DNA of 64,000 bases from Nocardioides pocheonensis (GTDB lineage Bacteria; Actinomycetota; Actinomycetes; Propionibacteriales; Nocardioidaceae): NCBI RefSeq assembly GCF_003725535.1, contig NZ_RJSF01000038.1:447-64446 (forward strand), read 5' to 3'. Position numbers and translations under genes: made by a program. The notes below the pieces were generated by a model. It saw only the letters and a list, made by a program, of their open reading frames with translations. It made no database searches and was not told the DNA's origin. This document shows positions 55,481 to 63,464 of this stretch, piece by piece (the first letter of the stretch is position 1; the number at the start of each line of letters is the position of its first letter).

Positions 55481-56637
55481 GCACGGCCGGCCGCGTCCCG
55501 GACGATCTCCTGGTCGCGGTGCGCGACCAGCTCGCGCGGGGCGGAGCCGAGCTCTCGCCCGAACGCGTCGCGCGGGCACTGCGCGAGGACGGCCGCCCGG
55601 TCGGTGACGCCACGGTGCTGGCGGTCCACGACGCGCTGCGGCGCGAGGTCCACGGCGCGGGCCCGCTGGAGCCCTACCTCACGCTGCCGGGCGTCACCGA
55701 CGTGCTGGTCAACGGCGCCGGACAGGTCTGGGTCGACCGGGGCGACGGCCTGGAGCTCGCGCCCCTGACGTTCGCGGACGACGAGGCCGTGCGCCGGCTG
55801 GCCCAGCGGCTCGCCGCCTCGGGTGGCCGCCGTCTCGACGACGCCGCGCCCTACCTCGACCTCCGGCTCCCCGACGGCACCCGCTTCCACGCCGTCCTGG
55901 CCCCGATCGCCCGGCCCGGCACGCTGCTGTCGCTGCGCGTGCCGCGACGGCGGGTGTTCGACCTCGGCGACCTGCAGGCGGCGGGTGCGCTGAGCGCCGA
56001 GGGCGCACGGCTGGTGGTCCGGATCGTCGACCGGCGGCTGGCGTTCCTGGTCAGTGGCGGCACCGGGTCGGGCAAGACGACGCTGCTCAACGCGCTGCTC
56101 ACCCTGTGCGATCCGGGCGAGCGCCTGGTGATCGTCGAGGACTCGAGCGAGCTGCGTCCGGACCATCCGCACGTGGTCGCCCTGGAGGCGCGTCCTCCGA
56201 ACATCGAGGGGTCCGGTGAGGTCACCGTGCGCACCCTCGTGCGCCAGGCGCTGCGGATGCGGCCGGACAGGCTGGTCGTGGGTGAGGTGCGGGGGGCCGA
56301 GGTCGTCGACCTGCTCGCCGCGATGAACACGGGTCACGAGGGTGGGTGCGGCACGCTGCACGCGAACTCTGCGGTCGACGTGCCGAACCGCGTCGCCAGC
56401 CTCGCGATGGCGGCAGGCCTCCCGCGCGAGGCCGCCCTGAGCCAGCTCGCGTCGGCGGTCGACCTCGTGCTGCACCTGGACCGTCCGCGCGGGGGTGCGC
56501 GGCGGGTCCGGGAGGTGGGCGTTCTGCAGGGGCACGGGCCGGACGTCTCGGTCGTGCCGGCAGTGACCTTCGACCCGGACCTGGAGGCGCTCCCCGGTCC
56601 GGGCTTCGACCGCCTGGAGGAGCTGCTCGGCCGATGA
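55477..56637 (+). CDS. tadA: TadA/CpaF secretion ATPase
   Basis: This 386-residue protein has [31 protein letters not shown], Walker [18 protein letters not shown], the Asp box [20 protein letters not shown] and [38 protein letters not shown]. This is the type II/IV secretion-type hexameric ATPase that powers Flp/Tad pilus assembly. The GTG start overlaps ssd by 4 bp and the stop overlaps tadB by 4 bp, so ssd-tadA-tadB-tadC are translationally coupled. Confidence 0.95.
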   Translation: MSTAGRVPDDLLVAVRDQLARGGAELSPERVARALREDGRPVGDATVLAVHDALRREVHGAGPLEPYLTLPGVTDVLVNGAGQVWVDRGDGLELAPLTFADDEAVRRLAQRLAASGGRRLDDAAPYLDLRLPDGTRFHAVLAPIARPGTLLSLRVPRRRVFDLGDLQAAGALSAEGARLVVRIVDRRLAFLVSGGTGSGKTTLLNALLTLCDPGERLVIVEDSSELRPDHPHVVALEARPPNIEGSGEVTVRTLVRQALRMRPDRLVVGEVRGAEVVDLLAAMNTGHEGGCGTLHANSAVDVPNRVASLAMAAGLPREAALSQLASAVDLVLHLDRPRGGARRVREVGVLQGHGPDVSVVPAVTFDPDLEALPGPGFDRLEELLGR

Positions 56638-57428
56638 GCCCTGCCGCCGCCTCCGCCGCCGTGTGCGCCGCGGCCGCCGGTGCCCTGCTGGTGCGTGCGC
56701 CTGCGCTGCTACGTCCGGTCCGCCCGCGGCCGTGGCCTCGCCGGGCAGCCCCGGTCGCCCTGCTCGTGGCGGGCGCGGCGGCCTCGGTCGCCCTGCTGGA
56801 CGGCGTCCGGCTGGTCCTCGTGCTGATCGTGGGCGCGGCGTCCTGGGCGGCGGCGCGGGAGGTGCGCCGTGCCCGAAGGCGGGTCTCGGCCGACCGTCGC
56901 GCGGACCTCGTCCTCGGCCTGTGCGACGGCTTGGCGGCCGACCTCCGCGCCGGCCAGCCACCCGTCTCGGCGGTCACGGCTGCCGTGGAGGACTGGCCCG
57001 AGCTCGCTCCGGTGGCGGCCGCGGCGCGCCTCGGCGCCGACGTCCCGCACGCCTTCAGGGAGCTCTCCCGGCAGCCGGGTGCGGCCCAGCTCCGCGTCGT
57101 GGCAGCGGCCTGGCACGTGGGCCAACGATCCGGCGCGGGCCTGGCCGACAGTCTCGCCGCAGCCGCTGACCAGGTCCGCGCCGAGCGTTCCACCTCGCGC
57201 ACCGTGGCGACCGAGCTGGCTGCAGCCCAGGCGACCGCGCGCCTCCTCGCCGCGCTCCCGCTCGGGGTCCTGCTGCTCGGCAGCGGGCTCGGTGGCGATC
57301 CGATCGGCTTCCTCCTCGGCACCGCTCCCGGGCTGGCCTGCCTGGGCGTCGGCCTCTCGCTGGAGTACGCCGGACTCTGCTGGCTCGCGCGCATCGGCGA
57401 CCAAGTGACCGGGCGTGGCCGGCGATGA
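56634..57428 (+). CDS. tadB: TadB-like type II secretion F inner-membrane protein
   Basis: This 264-residue protein has N-terminal TM segments (AAVCAAAAGALLV, APVALLVAGAAASVALL, LVLVLIVGAASWAA), a cytoplasmic T2SSF domain (LCDGLAADLRAGQPPVSAVTAAVEDWPELAPVAAAARLG, WHVGQRSGAGLADSLAAAADQV) and two TM segments at the end. It forms the membrane platform with TadC. It overlaps tadA and tadC by 4 bp each. Confidence 0.9.
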   Translation: MSPAAASAAVCAAAAGALLVRAPALLRPVRPRPWPRRAAPVALLVAGAAASVALLDGVRLVLVLIVGAASWAAAREVRRARRRVSADRRADLVLGLCDGLAADLRAGQPPVSAVTAAVEDWPELAPVAAAARLGADVPHAFRELSRQPGAAQLRVVAAAWHVGQRSGAGLADSLAAAADQVRAERSTSRTVATELAAAQATARLLAALPLGVLLLGSGLGGDPIGFLLGTAPGLACLGVGLSLEYAGLCWLARIGDQVTGRGRR

Positions 57429-58177
57429 GTGCCGCAACGGTCGCCGCAGCGCTGCTCGCGGCAGGCTCGGCCGCCTTCCTGGCCGGTCCGTCGTACCCCA
57501 CGAGGCGGGGCGGCCGGCCGGCTCGGCAGACCCCGGGCCTTCGACCGGTCGTCCCGCCCGACGAGCGGGCGTTGCTGCTGCGGCTGCGGCCCGTGCTGGT
57601 CGGGCTCGGCTTCCTCGGTGGGTGGCTCTTCGTCGGCGGCCTCGTCGGGGTGGTGGCCGGCATCGCCGTCTCGGTCCTCGCCTGGCGGGTGCTGGGGCGC
57701 GCGGAGAGCCCGGCGGACCGCAGGCGGCGCGAGGAGCTCGAGCGCGACCTCCCGACGGCGGTCCACCTGCTCGGAGCCTGCCTGGCCGCAGGCGCGGCGA
57801 CCTCCGTGGCCTTCGAGACGGTCGCGTCGGCGCTTCCCGGTGCGGTCGCCGAGGAGTTCGACGGTGTGCAGCACCGCCTCGCGCTCGGCGCCGATCCCGC
57901 CTCGGTGTGGCGCGACCTCGCGGCGCACCCGCAGCTGCGGCCCCTCGGCCGGGCCCTCGCCCGCGGGCAGCAGTCGGGGGCCTCGGTGCGCACGGCGGTC
58001 GAGGCGCTCGCCGTCGAGCTCGCGGCGCAGTCACGGAGCCGGACCGACGCCCTCGCTCGCAGCGTCGAGGTGCGGGCCGCAGCACCGCTCGGCGCCTGCT
58101 TCCTGCCCGCGTTCGTCCTGGTCGGGGTGGTCCCGATGGTGGTCGGGGTGTTCTCGGCGATGAGGTTCTTCGGATGA
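57425..58177 (+). CDS. tadC: TadC-like type II secretion F inner-membrane protein
   Basis: This 250-residue protein has N-terminal TM segments (about 60-90, VGLGFLGGWLFVGGLVGVVAGIAVSVLAWRVL), then the T2SSF domain (ERDLPTAVHLLGACLAAGAATSVAFETVA, ARGQQSGASVRTAVEALAVELAAQ) and a C-terminal TM (LGACFLPAFVLVGVVPMVVGVF). It is the second platform protein of the Tad machine. A 143-bp gap follows before the pilin-like gene and should carry a separate promoter or processing site. Confidence 0.9.
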   Translation: MSAATVAAALLAAGSAAFLAGPSYPTRRGGRPARQTPGLRPVVPPDERALLLRLRPVLVGLGFLGGWLFVGGLVGVVAGIAVSVLAWRVLGRAESPADRRRREELERDLPTAVHLLGACLAAGAATSVAFETVASALPGAVAEEFDGVQHRLALGADPASVWRDLAAHPQLRPLGRALARGQQSGASVRTAVEALAVELAAQSRSRTDALARSVEVRAAAPLGACFLPAFVLVGVVPMVVGVFSAMRFFG

Positions 58178-58320
58178 CCCGGTGTCGTCCACACGGCGAC
58201 CCCCGCGGCTCTTGTCCACCGCTCGCGGAGCGGTGCTCGCGGCGGGCCGCCGTGGCGAGAAACCTCATGTCTGCAAGCGAAATCGCCACTGCGGGTGGCC
58301 GGAGATGTAGGGAGACTGTG

Positions 58321-58500
58321 ATGCGCAAGACCACGATCCAGCGGCGCGGCGAAGCCGGCGCGACGACCGCCGAGTACGCCGTCTGCACGGGCGCGGGGGT
58401 CGGCTTCGCCGGCCTCCTGTTCAAGTTCCTCACGAGCGACACGGGACAGCACATCGTCAAGACGGTGTTCGACCACGTCCTGAACATGCTGCCGTTCTGA
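58321..58500 (+). CDS. DUF4244 Flp-pilin-like protein
   Basis: This 59-residue protein starts at ATG 58321 with GGGAGA upstream. The basic leader MRKTTIQRRGEAG precedes a prepilin-like junction G/ATTAEYAVCTGAGVGFAG, with Glu at +5, and a hydrophobic stretch up to LLFKFLT. The C-terminus is amphipathic. This is the DUF4244 family, the likely Flp-like pilin of the actinobacterial Tad system. No prepilin peptidase (TadV) gene is seen in the window. Confidence 0.88.
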   Translation: MRKTTIQRRGEAGATTAEYAVCTGAGVGFAGLLFKFLTSDTGQHIVKTVFDHVLNMLPF

Positions 58501-58574
58501 GGACACCCAGACGCGGCCGGTGGGAGCGACGGGGCATGCTCCCGCCGGCCGTCCCAGGAAGGAGGAGGCGGCCG

Positions 58575-58937
58575 ATGCATCGCATGCGCACCGAGGCCGG
58601 CGCCGTGACCGCGGAGGCTGCGGTCGTGCTGCCGCTGCTCGTGCTGTTCACCGTCGGGCTCGTCTGGCTGGTCGCCGTCGGCGCGACCGAGGTCCGGGCG
58701 CTCGACGCGGCTCGCGAGACCGCCCGTGCGGCCGCGCGCGGTGAGGCGCCCGAGGCGAGCGTCGGTCTGGGCCGCCGGGTCGCCACCGCCGACGCCGAGA
58801 TCGAGGTGCTCGACGAGGGCGAGACGATCCTGGTGACCGTGGACGCGCCGGTCCGCGGGCCGGGCGGGATCTTCGCCTTCGTGCCGACCTACCACGTCCG
58901 GGCCCGGGCGGTCGCGGCCCAGGAGCCGGGCCCGTGA
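58575..58937 (+). CDS. tadE: TadE-like pseudopilin
   Basis: This 120-residue protein begins RTEAGAVTAEAAVVLPLLVLFTVGLVWLV, the TadE motif with Glu at +5 of the hydrophobic run, then a small extracytoplasmic domain (VRALDAARETARAAARGEAPE, ETILVTVDAPVRGPGG). GGAGGAGG precedes the ATG at 58575. The stop overlaps the next gene's GTG by 4 bp. It is a minor pilin-like component of the Tad apparatus. Confidence 0.9.
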   Translation: MHRMRTEAGAVTAEAAVVLPLLVLFTVGLVWLVAVGATEVRALDAARETARAAARGEAPEASVGLGRRVATADAEIEVLDEGETILVTVDAPVRGPGGIFAFVPTYHVRARAVAAQEPGP

Positions 58938-59293
58938 GCCGGACCTCCCGACCCCGCGACGAGCGCGGTGTGGCCACGGTCGTCGCGATCGGCCTGCTCG
59001 GGCTCCTGGTGCTCGTCGCCGGCGCGTGCGTCGCCGTCACCGCCCTCGTGCTGTCCCACCGGCGCGCCCAGGTCGCGGCCGACCTCGCGGCCCTCGCCGG
59101 TGCCGCGGCGCTGCAACGAGGCGCGGATCCGTGTGCCGCGGCGGCGGCGATCGCCCAGCGTCAGGACGCCCGCGTCTCCCGCTGCGACGTCGACGGCCCG
59201 GACGTCGTGGTCGTCACCGGGGTCCGCTTGCTGCCCGCGCTCGGCGGAGCCGAGCTGCCGGCACGAGCGCGAGCCGGCCCGGTCCGTCCCTGA
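58934..59293 (+). CDS. TadE-like protein of the helicase/secretion neighbourhood family (Rv3654c-like)
   Basis: This 119-residue protein has DERGVATVVAIGLLGLLVLVAGACVAVTALVLSHRRAQVAADLAALAGAAAL, an N-terminal TM followed by the TadG-like AADLAALAGA motif, two Cys (PCAAAA, SRCDVDGP), and a short C-terminal domain. It matches the small pilus-locus protein that sits beside a DEAH helicase in many actinobacteria; the helicase here begins further right, beyond an inserted block. GTG start at 58934. Confidence 0.88.
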   Translation: MSRTSRPRDERGVATVVAIGLLGLLVLVAGACVAVTALVLSHRRAQVAADLAALAGAAALQRGADPCAAAAAIAQRQDARVSRCDVDGPDVVVVTGVRLLPALGGAELPARARAGPVRP

Positions 59294-59365
59294 CCCGGCG
59301 CACCTGTCAGGACGCAGCCTGATACCTGAACGAGCTGTGCAGGATCAGGAACAGGTACCCGGCGC

Positions 59366-60238
59366 TCAGTGGGAGAACCGGTCGACGTACGCGACCACCC
59401 GGTTCATCAGCGTGGTGGCGCCGGCGATGTCCGCCACGGCCCCGGAGGGCTCGTCGGCGAGCTCGTAGAGCAGCCCCTGCGCCTCGTTGATCCCCGCCTC
59501 CTGAGCGGTTCGCGCGCAGACACGGGCCGCGTCCCGGACGGCGCGGTGGTCCACCGTCCAGACCGACTCGAAGATCCGGTGCGGGTCGGGCACGTCGCCC
59601 TGCCCGGGCAGCTCCCATGCGGCCAGGCAGGCAGAGAGGTCCGGGGCGTCGCAGACCACGACCCACTCGCGTCGCATCGGGGCATCGGCCGCCAGGGGCA
59701 CCGGGATCGGCCCGCCCCGGGGGAACTCCTCCGGGGCGTCGAAGTCGCCGAGCACCATCGTGGACCGCGCGACCCGGGCGAGCTCGCGCCACCGCGCTGC
59801 GGCGGGCCGGTAGAAGCGCTCCTCCTGGAAGGCGCCGAACAGGACCGGCCGCTCAGCACGGGCGCAGAACTCGTCCTCGATCGCCCACGAGAGGGCGAGC
59901 AGGGTGGACTTGTGGAGGCGGTTCGGGCCGAGCGCCGGGTGACGCCGGCGCAGCTCGGCGAACACCGACGGCGCTCCGGGTGCCCGCGTGCCGACGGCCT
60001 CGGCGATGGCGACGTCGAGCCGGATCCCCGCGTCGCGCCGACGAAGCACCTGGCGGACCAGGTCGACGTCCTCGCGGGTGTACCGGCGGTGGCCGCTCGG
60101 GAGGCGCTGCGGGGTCGGGAACCCGTGGCGCGACTCCCACATCCGCAGCACGGCAGGGGTGAGCCCGGTCGCGGCGCCGAGGTCGCCGATCGTGAGGTTC
60201 GGCTCCAGGACTTGCGCATCCGCCTCTGTTGTGGTCAC
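59366..60238 (-). CDS. MerR-type regulator with C-terminal DICT sensory domain
   Basis: This 290-residue protein has a MerR winged helix (LTIGDLGAATGLTPAVLRMWESRHGFPTPQRLPSGHRRYTREDVDLVRQVL, about 15-65), then a DICT-like domain from about 115 (KSTLLALSWAIEDEF, PVLFGAFQEERFYR, ARWRELARVARSTMVLGDF). DICT domains occur with light- or redox-response systems. The GTG start is at 60238. It is divergent from a four-gene operon, with an 8-3-8 palindrome in the short gap, so autoregulation and control of that operon are likely. Confidence 0.88.
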   Translation of the reverse strand: MTTTEADAQVLEPNLTIGDLGAATGLTPAVLRMWESRHGFPTPQRLPSGHRRYTREDVDLVRQVLRRRDAGIRLDVAIAEAVGTRAPGAPSVFAELRRRHPALGPNRLHKSTLLALSWAIEDEFCARAERPVLFGAFQEERFYRPAAARWRELARVARSTMVLGDFDAPEEFPRGGPIPVPLAADAPMRREWVVVCDAPDLSACLAAWELPGQGDVPDPHRIFESVWTVDHRAVRDAARVCARTAQEAGINEAQGLLYELADEPSGAVADIAGATTLMNRVVAYVDRFSH

Positions 60239-60252
60239 CCTAGGAGCATAAA

Positions 60253-60271
60253 CCTAAACAAAGTGTTTAGG
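60253..60271. promoter_or_regulatory. Perfect palindromic operator between the MerR-DICT gene and its operon
   Basis: CCTAAACA-AAG-TGTTTAGG is a perfect 8-bp inverted repeat with a 3-bp spacer, in a conspicuously AT-rich 59-bp gap. It lies 15 bp upstream of the MerR-DICT start and 27 bp upstream of the facing gene, so it should overlap both promoters. Confidence 0.75.
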
Positions 60272-60297
60272 AATCTGTTCACTTCAGGAGGTGTGCG

Positions 60298-60528
60298 ATG
60301 AGCCAGAGCCCCACCCCGCCCGTCCAGGAGGAGTCGGTCGTCGACTGGACCGACCTCGGCCGCGAGATGTGGTCCTTCCTCACCGGCCGCCAGGCCGAGA
60401 TCAACTACCGGTTCATCGACATGTCCGTCGAGGTCCCCCGCGACACCGGCCCGGACGCACCCCGTGCGGTGTGGAAGGTCGACGGGACGCTGCAGGTCAC
60501 GACCCGCGACCAGACCACCGGGCACTGA
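60298..60528 (+). CDS. Small hypothetical protein, first gene of the MerR-DICT-linked operon
   Basis: This 76-residue protein has an AGGAGGTG ribosome site before ATG 60298. It has WTDLGREMWSFLTGRQAEINYRFIDMSVEVP and VWKVDGTLQVTTRDQ, an amphipathic helix and two or three strands. I do not recognise the family. Its position right behind the operator makes it the first transcribed gene of the unit. Confidence 0.8.
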   Translation: MSQSPTPPVQEESVVDWTDLGREMWSFLTGRQAEINYRFIDMSVEVPRDTGPDAPRAVWKVDGTLQVTTRDQTTGH

Positions 60529-60531
60529 CCG

Positions 60532-61410
60532 ATGGCGGCGAGCGTGGAGCTGCGCGCCGATCTCTGCTTCAGCGCGGACGTGCCGGGCTTCGGCAAGGTC
60601 ACCGGAGAGCTGACCGGTTCCGGGCGTGAGCTCGAGCTCAGGGTCAGCGACCCGGTCTTCTTTGCCGGCCGACACGACGCCGGGCGCGTCCGCGGGCTGG
60701 CTGCGGCGCTCGCCGGTCTCGGCATCCGGCTGTCGGTGACGGCAGGCGGCCACCGGCTCCTCGAGCTCGGCGCGACCCGCTCGGGGTGGCTCCACCGTCG
60801 CCTGACCGGGTCACCCCACCTGCGCGTGGCCGGAGTGCGCGGGGCGGTCGCCGGTCTGCGCGGTCGTGGGCGCTCCGGGGCCGGGGTCCTGCCTGGACGG
60901 GAGCTGCTCCCTCCGCCGACGCTGTTCCCGCTCGCGCCGACGTTCCGGCGTCCGTCCTGGACTCCCGTGACGACCACCCACGATCCCCGCCGCGGCGGCA
61001 GTCCCCGGTTGGCGCTCACCGTCGGCCAGCACGGCCGGTCGGGCGACGGCCGGGTGGTGTTCCCGCTGCGCGGGCGCACGACGATCGGCTCCGACCCGTC
61101 CTGCGACCTGCGCTTGCGGGGCCTCGCTCCCCTGCAGGCCGTGGTGGTGCACGACGAGGACGACGAGCTCGTGCTGGTCGACCAGTCCTGCGTGGGCACG
61201 ACGCGTGTCGACGGGCTGCCGGTGGAGCGCAAGGTCCTCCGGACCGGCAATCGGGTCGAGCTCGGGTCGTGGACGCTGGTCTACTGGCGCGCCGAGTACG
61301 CCGACCACGGCCGGCCGTTCGGCGGCCGGATCGGCGGCGAGCTGGGCCACCAGCAGCCGCAGCCCGGCCGCCACGGCCTCGCCGCCCGGGCGCCGGAGAA
61401 CAGCCCGTGA
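60532..61410 (+). CDS. FHA-domain protein with novel N-terminal domain
   Basis: This 292-residue protein has an N-terminal part (about 1-100) with a beta-rich domain I do not recognise (FGKVTGELTGSGRELELRVSDP, SVTAGGHRLLELGAT), then a basic/Pro-rich linker. The C-terminal FHA domain (about 175-265) has LRGRTTIGSDPSCDLRLRGLAPLQAVVVHDE and GTTRVDGLPVERKVLRTGNRVELGSWTLVY, including the phosphothreonine-binding loop residues. No Ser/Thr kinase gene is present nearby. It starts 3 bp after the 76-residue gene and overlaps the SDR gene by 4 bp. Confidence 0.85.
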   Translation: MAASVELRADLCFSADVPGFGKVTGELTGSGRELELRVSDPVFFAGRHDAGRVRGLAAALAGLGIRLSVTAGGHRLLELGATRSGWLHRRLTGSPHLRVAGVRGAVAGLRGRGRSGAGVLPGRELLPPPTLFPLAPTFRRPSWTPVTTTHDPRRGGSPRLALTVGQHGRSGDGRVVFPLRGRTTIGSDPSCDLRLRGLAPLQAVVVHDEDDELVLVDQSCVGTTRVDGLPVERKVLRTGNRVELGSWTLVYWRAEYADHGRPFGGRIGGELGHQQPQPGRHGLAARAPENSP

Positions 61411-62300
61411 GCGGGCCGCTCCTGGTCGCCGGCGGCACCGGGTTCGTCGGTCGACGCCTGGCGCGCGCCCTCGTCGACGACGGGCACGAGGTGCGGGTGA
61501 TGACCCGCTCACCCGAGCGCTACCGAGGCCCGGGGACCGCGGTGCACGGCGACGTCGCCGATCCCGCGTCGCTGACCGAGGCGATCGAGGGCTGCGTGGC
61601 GGCGTACTACCTCGTCCACTCGCTGGACAGCGCCGACTTCGAGCAGCGCGACGCCGCGGCGGCCCGCGCCTTCGGGCAGGTCAGCGCGGCCGCCGGCGTC
61701 GGGCAGATCATCTACCTCGGCGGGCTCGGGGACGACGGGGACACGCTCTCCGCCCACCTCCGCAGCCGGCGCGAGGTCGAGACGCTCCTCGCAGCGGACG
61801 GCGTCCCGGTCACCGTGCTGCGGGCCGGCATCGTCGTCGGGCACGGCGGTATCTCCTGGGAGATCACCCGCCAGCTCGTCGAGCACCTGCCGGCGATGGT
61901 GACCCCGCGCTGGGTGCACACGCGGACCCAGCCGATCGCCGTTGCCGACGTCGTCCGCTACCTGGTCGGCGTGCTCGGCAACCCCGCCGCCGTCGGCCGC
62001 GTCTTCGAGGTCGGCGGCCCCGACGTCCTGGAGTACCGCGAGATGCTCACGCGTGTCGCCGCCCTCGAGGGCCGGCGGCTGCCGATCGTGCCCGTGCCGC
62101 TGCTCTCGCCCGGTCTCTCCTCCCGGTGGCTGGCGTTCGTCACGGACGTCGACACCCGGGCGGGGCGCAACCTCGTGGACTCGATGGTCAACGAGGTGGT
62201 CGTGCGCGATCCGTCGATCCGGGAGGTGGTGCCGTTCCCCCTCACCGGGTACGACGACGCCGTCCGCCAGGCCCTCGACGAGCGGAGAGGAGCACGATGA
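61407..62300 (+). CDS. NAD(P)-binding SDR/NmrA-like protein
   Basis: This 297-residue protein has the dinucleotide motif LLVAGGTGFVGRRLARALVDDGHEVRVMTRSP, then HGDVADPASLTEAIEG, AAYYLVHSLD and a C-terminal region (VGGPDVLEYREMLTRVAAL). It resembles the atypical SDR group (DUF2867-type and NmrA-like) that lack the YxxxK pair of classical enzymes, so it may be a redox sensor or act on quinones. The GTG start is coupled to the FHA gene. Confidence 0.87.
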   Translation: MSGPLLVAGGTGFVGRRLARALVDDGHEVRVMTRSPERYRGPGTAVHGDVADPASLTEAIEGCVAAYYLVHSLDSADFEQRDAAAARAFGQVSAAAGVGQIIYLGGLGDDGDTLSAHLRSRREVETLLAADGVPVTVLRAGIVVGHGGISWEITRQLVEHLPAMVTPRWVHTRTQPIAVADVVRYLVGVLGNPAAVGRVFEVGGPDVLEYREMLTRVAALEGRRLPIVPVPLLSPGLSSRWLAFVTDVDTRAGRNLVDSMVNEVVVRDPSIREVVPFPLTGYDDAVRQALDERRGAR

Positions 62301-63019
62301 GGCTGGCCCGCCGCCTGCCGATGCCGCTCAGCCACGTGGTCCGCGTCGACCACCGCGAGTCCGCCACCGTCGTACGGCGACGCCGCCGGGTGGTCGCCGG
62401 CACCTCGGTCGCCGGAGCCGCGCTCCTCGGCGCCTCGCTGTCCACGGCGCCCGGGTCGCGTGAGTTCTACCTCTCCACGGGCGCGGTGGCCGGACTCTGG
62501 ACCCTCGGCGGTGCGCTGTCCGGCCCGCTGCACCTGGGGTGGATCGAGAGCCGCGACGCGACGCTGCGCCGCCCGGTCGTGACTCCCGTCCTCACCGGAG
62601 TGGGAGCGTTCGGCGTCTTCTACGCCGGCGCGCTGGTCGTCCAGCGGATCGAGGTGCTCGACCGTGCCGTCGCGCGCGTCCTCGCGTACGCCGATGCCGG
62701 TGACTCCCGCCTGGTGCTCGCCACGACGCTGGCCAACGGCCTGGGCGAGGAGGTCTTCTTCCGGGGCGCGCTCTACTCCGCCCTGGGCGGCGCGTACCCG
62801 GTCGCCTCCTCGACCGCCGTCTACACGCTCGCCACCACGACCACCCGCAACCCGGCCCTGGTGCTCGCCGCCGCTGTGATGGGCACGCTCTTCGGCCTCC
62901 AGCGGCGCGCCTCCGGCGGCGTCCAGGCGCCGCTGCTCACCCACCTGACCTGGTCGGCCCTGATGGTCCGCTTCCTGCCGCCGCTCTTCCGACGCTCCCA
63001 CCGCACGCAGGAGCGATGA
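62297..63019 (+). CDS. CPBP-family intramembrane metalloprotease
   Basis: This 240-residue membrane protein has about six TM helices and the CPBP/Abi motifs GLGEEVFFRGALYSALG (EExxxR), TLFGLQRRASGG, and a late His in LLTHLTWSALMV. The Glu/Glu/His set binds zinc in Rce1/CPBP proteases. The substrate is unknown; in the operon it follows an FHA and an SDR protein, suggesting a regulated membrane response. It overlaps the SDR gene by 4 bp and converges on the PPOX gene. Confidence 0.88.
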   Translation: MRLARRLPMPLSHVVRVDHRESATVVRRRRRVVAGTSVAGAALLGASLSTAPGSREFYLSTGAVAGLWTLGGALSGPLHLGWIESRDATLRRPVVTPVLTGVGAFGVFYAGALVVQRIEVLDRAVARVLAYADAGDSRLVLATTLANGLGEEVFFRGALYSALGGAYPVASSTAVYTLATTTTRNPALVLAAAVMGTLFGLQRRASGGVQAPLLTHLTWSALMVRFLPPLFRRSHRTQER

Positions 63020-63037
63020 GTCGCAACCGCTGCCCGG

Positions 63038-63442
63038 TCAGCCCACGTTGCCCAGCACGCGCGTCACCGAGATCCGCACGGCCACGCGGAGGGGGTTCTC
63101 CCGGGGCACCTTGTAGCGGGCGGCGTACCTCTGCTCCGCCTCGCGCACCGACGCCTCGTCGTCGAGCAGGAGAGCGCGTCCCTCGACCGTCGACCAGTGC
63201 CGCCCGTCGACCTGGCACGCGGCGATCGGCGCACCCTCGGGTCCCGCGGCCCGGATGTTGCGCGCCTTGCGCGACTGCCGCGACGTGATCGCCCAGGCGA
63301 GGTCGGCCTCGACGTCGAGAACGACCCCCATCGGCACGACGTGCGGGGTGCCGTCCGGGCGCACGGTCGACACCGTGCAGAGCCGACGCTCGCGCCAGAA
63401 GTCGAGGAACGCGGCGGTGTCCGGGAGGACGAGGGCGGTCAT
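63038..63442 (-). CDS. PPOX-class (F420/FMN-binding, pyridoxamine-oxidase-like) protein
   Basis: This 134-residue protein has a split-barrel core: FWRERRLCTVSTVRPDGTPHVVPMGVVLDVEADLAWAITSRQSRKARNI, then VDGRHWSTVEGRALLLDDEASVREAEQRYAARY. Small split-barrel proteins of this type in actinobacteria often use F420. The substrate is unknown. The ATG at 63442 is chosen because upstream codons are low-complexity. It is downstream of and on the same strand as the helicase gene. Confidence 0.85.
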   Translation of the reverse strand: MTALVLPDTAAFLDFWRERRLCTVSTVRPDGTPHVVPMGVVLDVEADLAWAITSRQSRKARNIRAAGPEGAPIAACQVDGRHWSTVEGRALLLDDEASVREAEQRYAARYKVPRENPLRVAVRISVTRVLGNVG

Positions 63443-63464
63443 GGGCTCATCCTGCCCGTCGCCC

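Noticed and set aside
54061-56961. Very long open frame on the minus strand opposite the tad genes, and similar ones opposite acs and the PBP gene
   Set aside because: Their translations are Arg/Pro/Ala/His-rich without domains and mirror the high-GC third-position bias of the real genes on the other strand.
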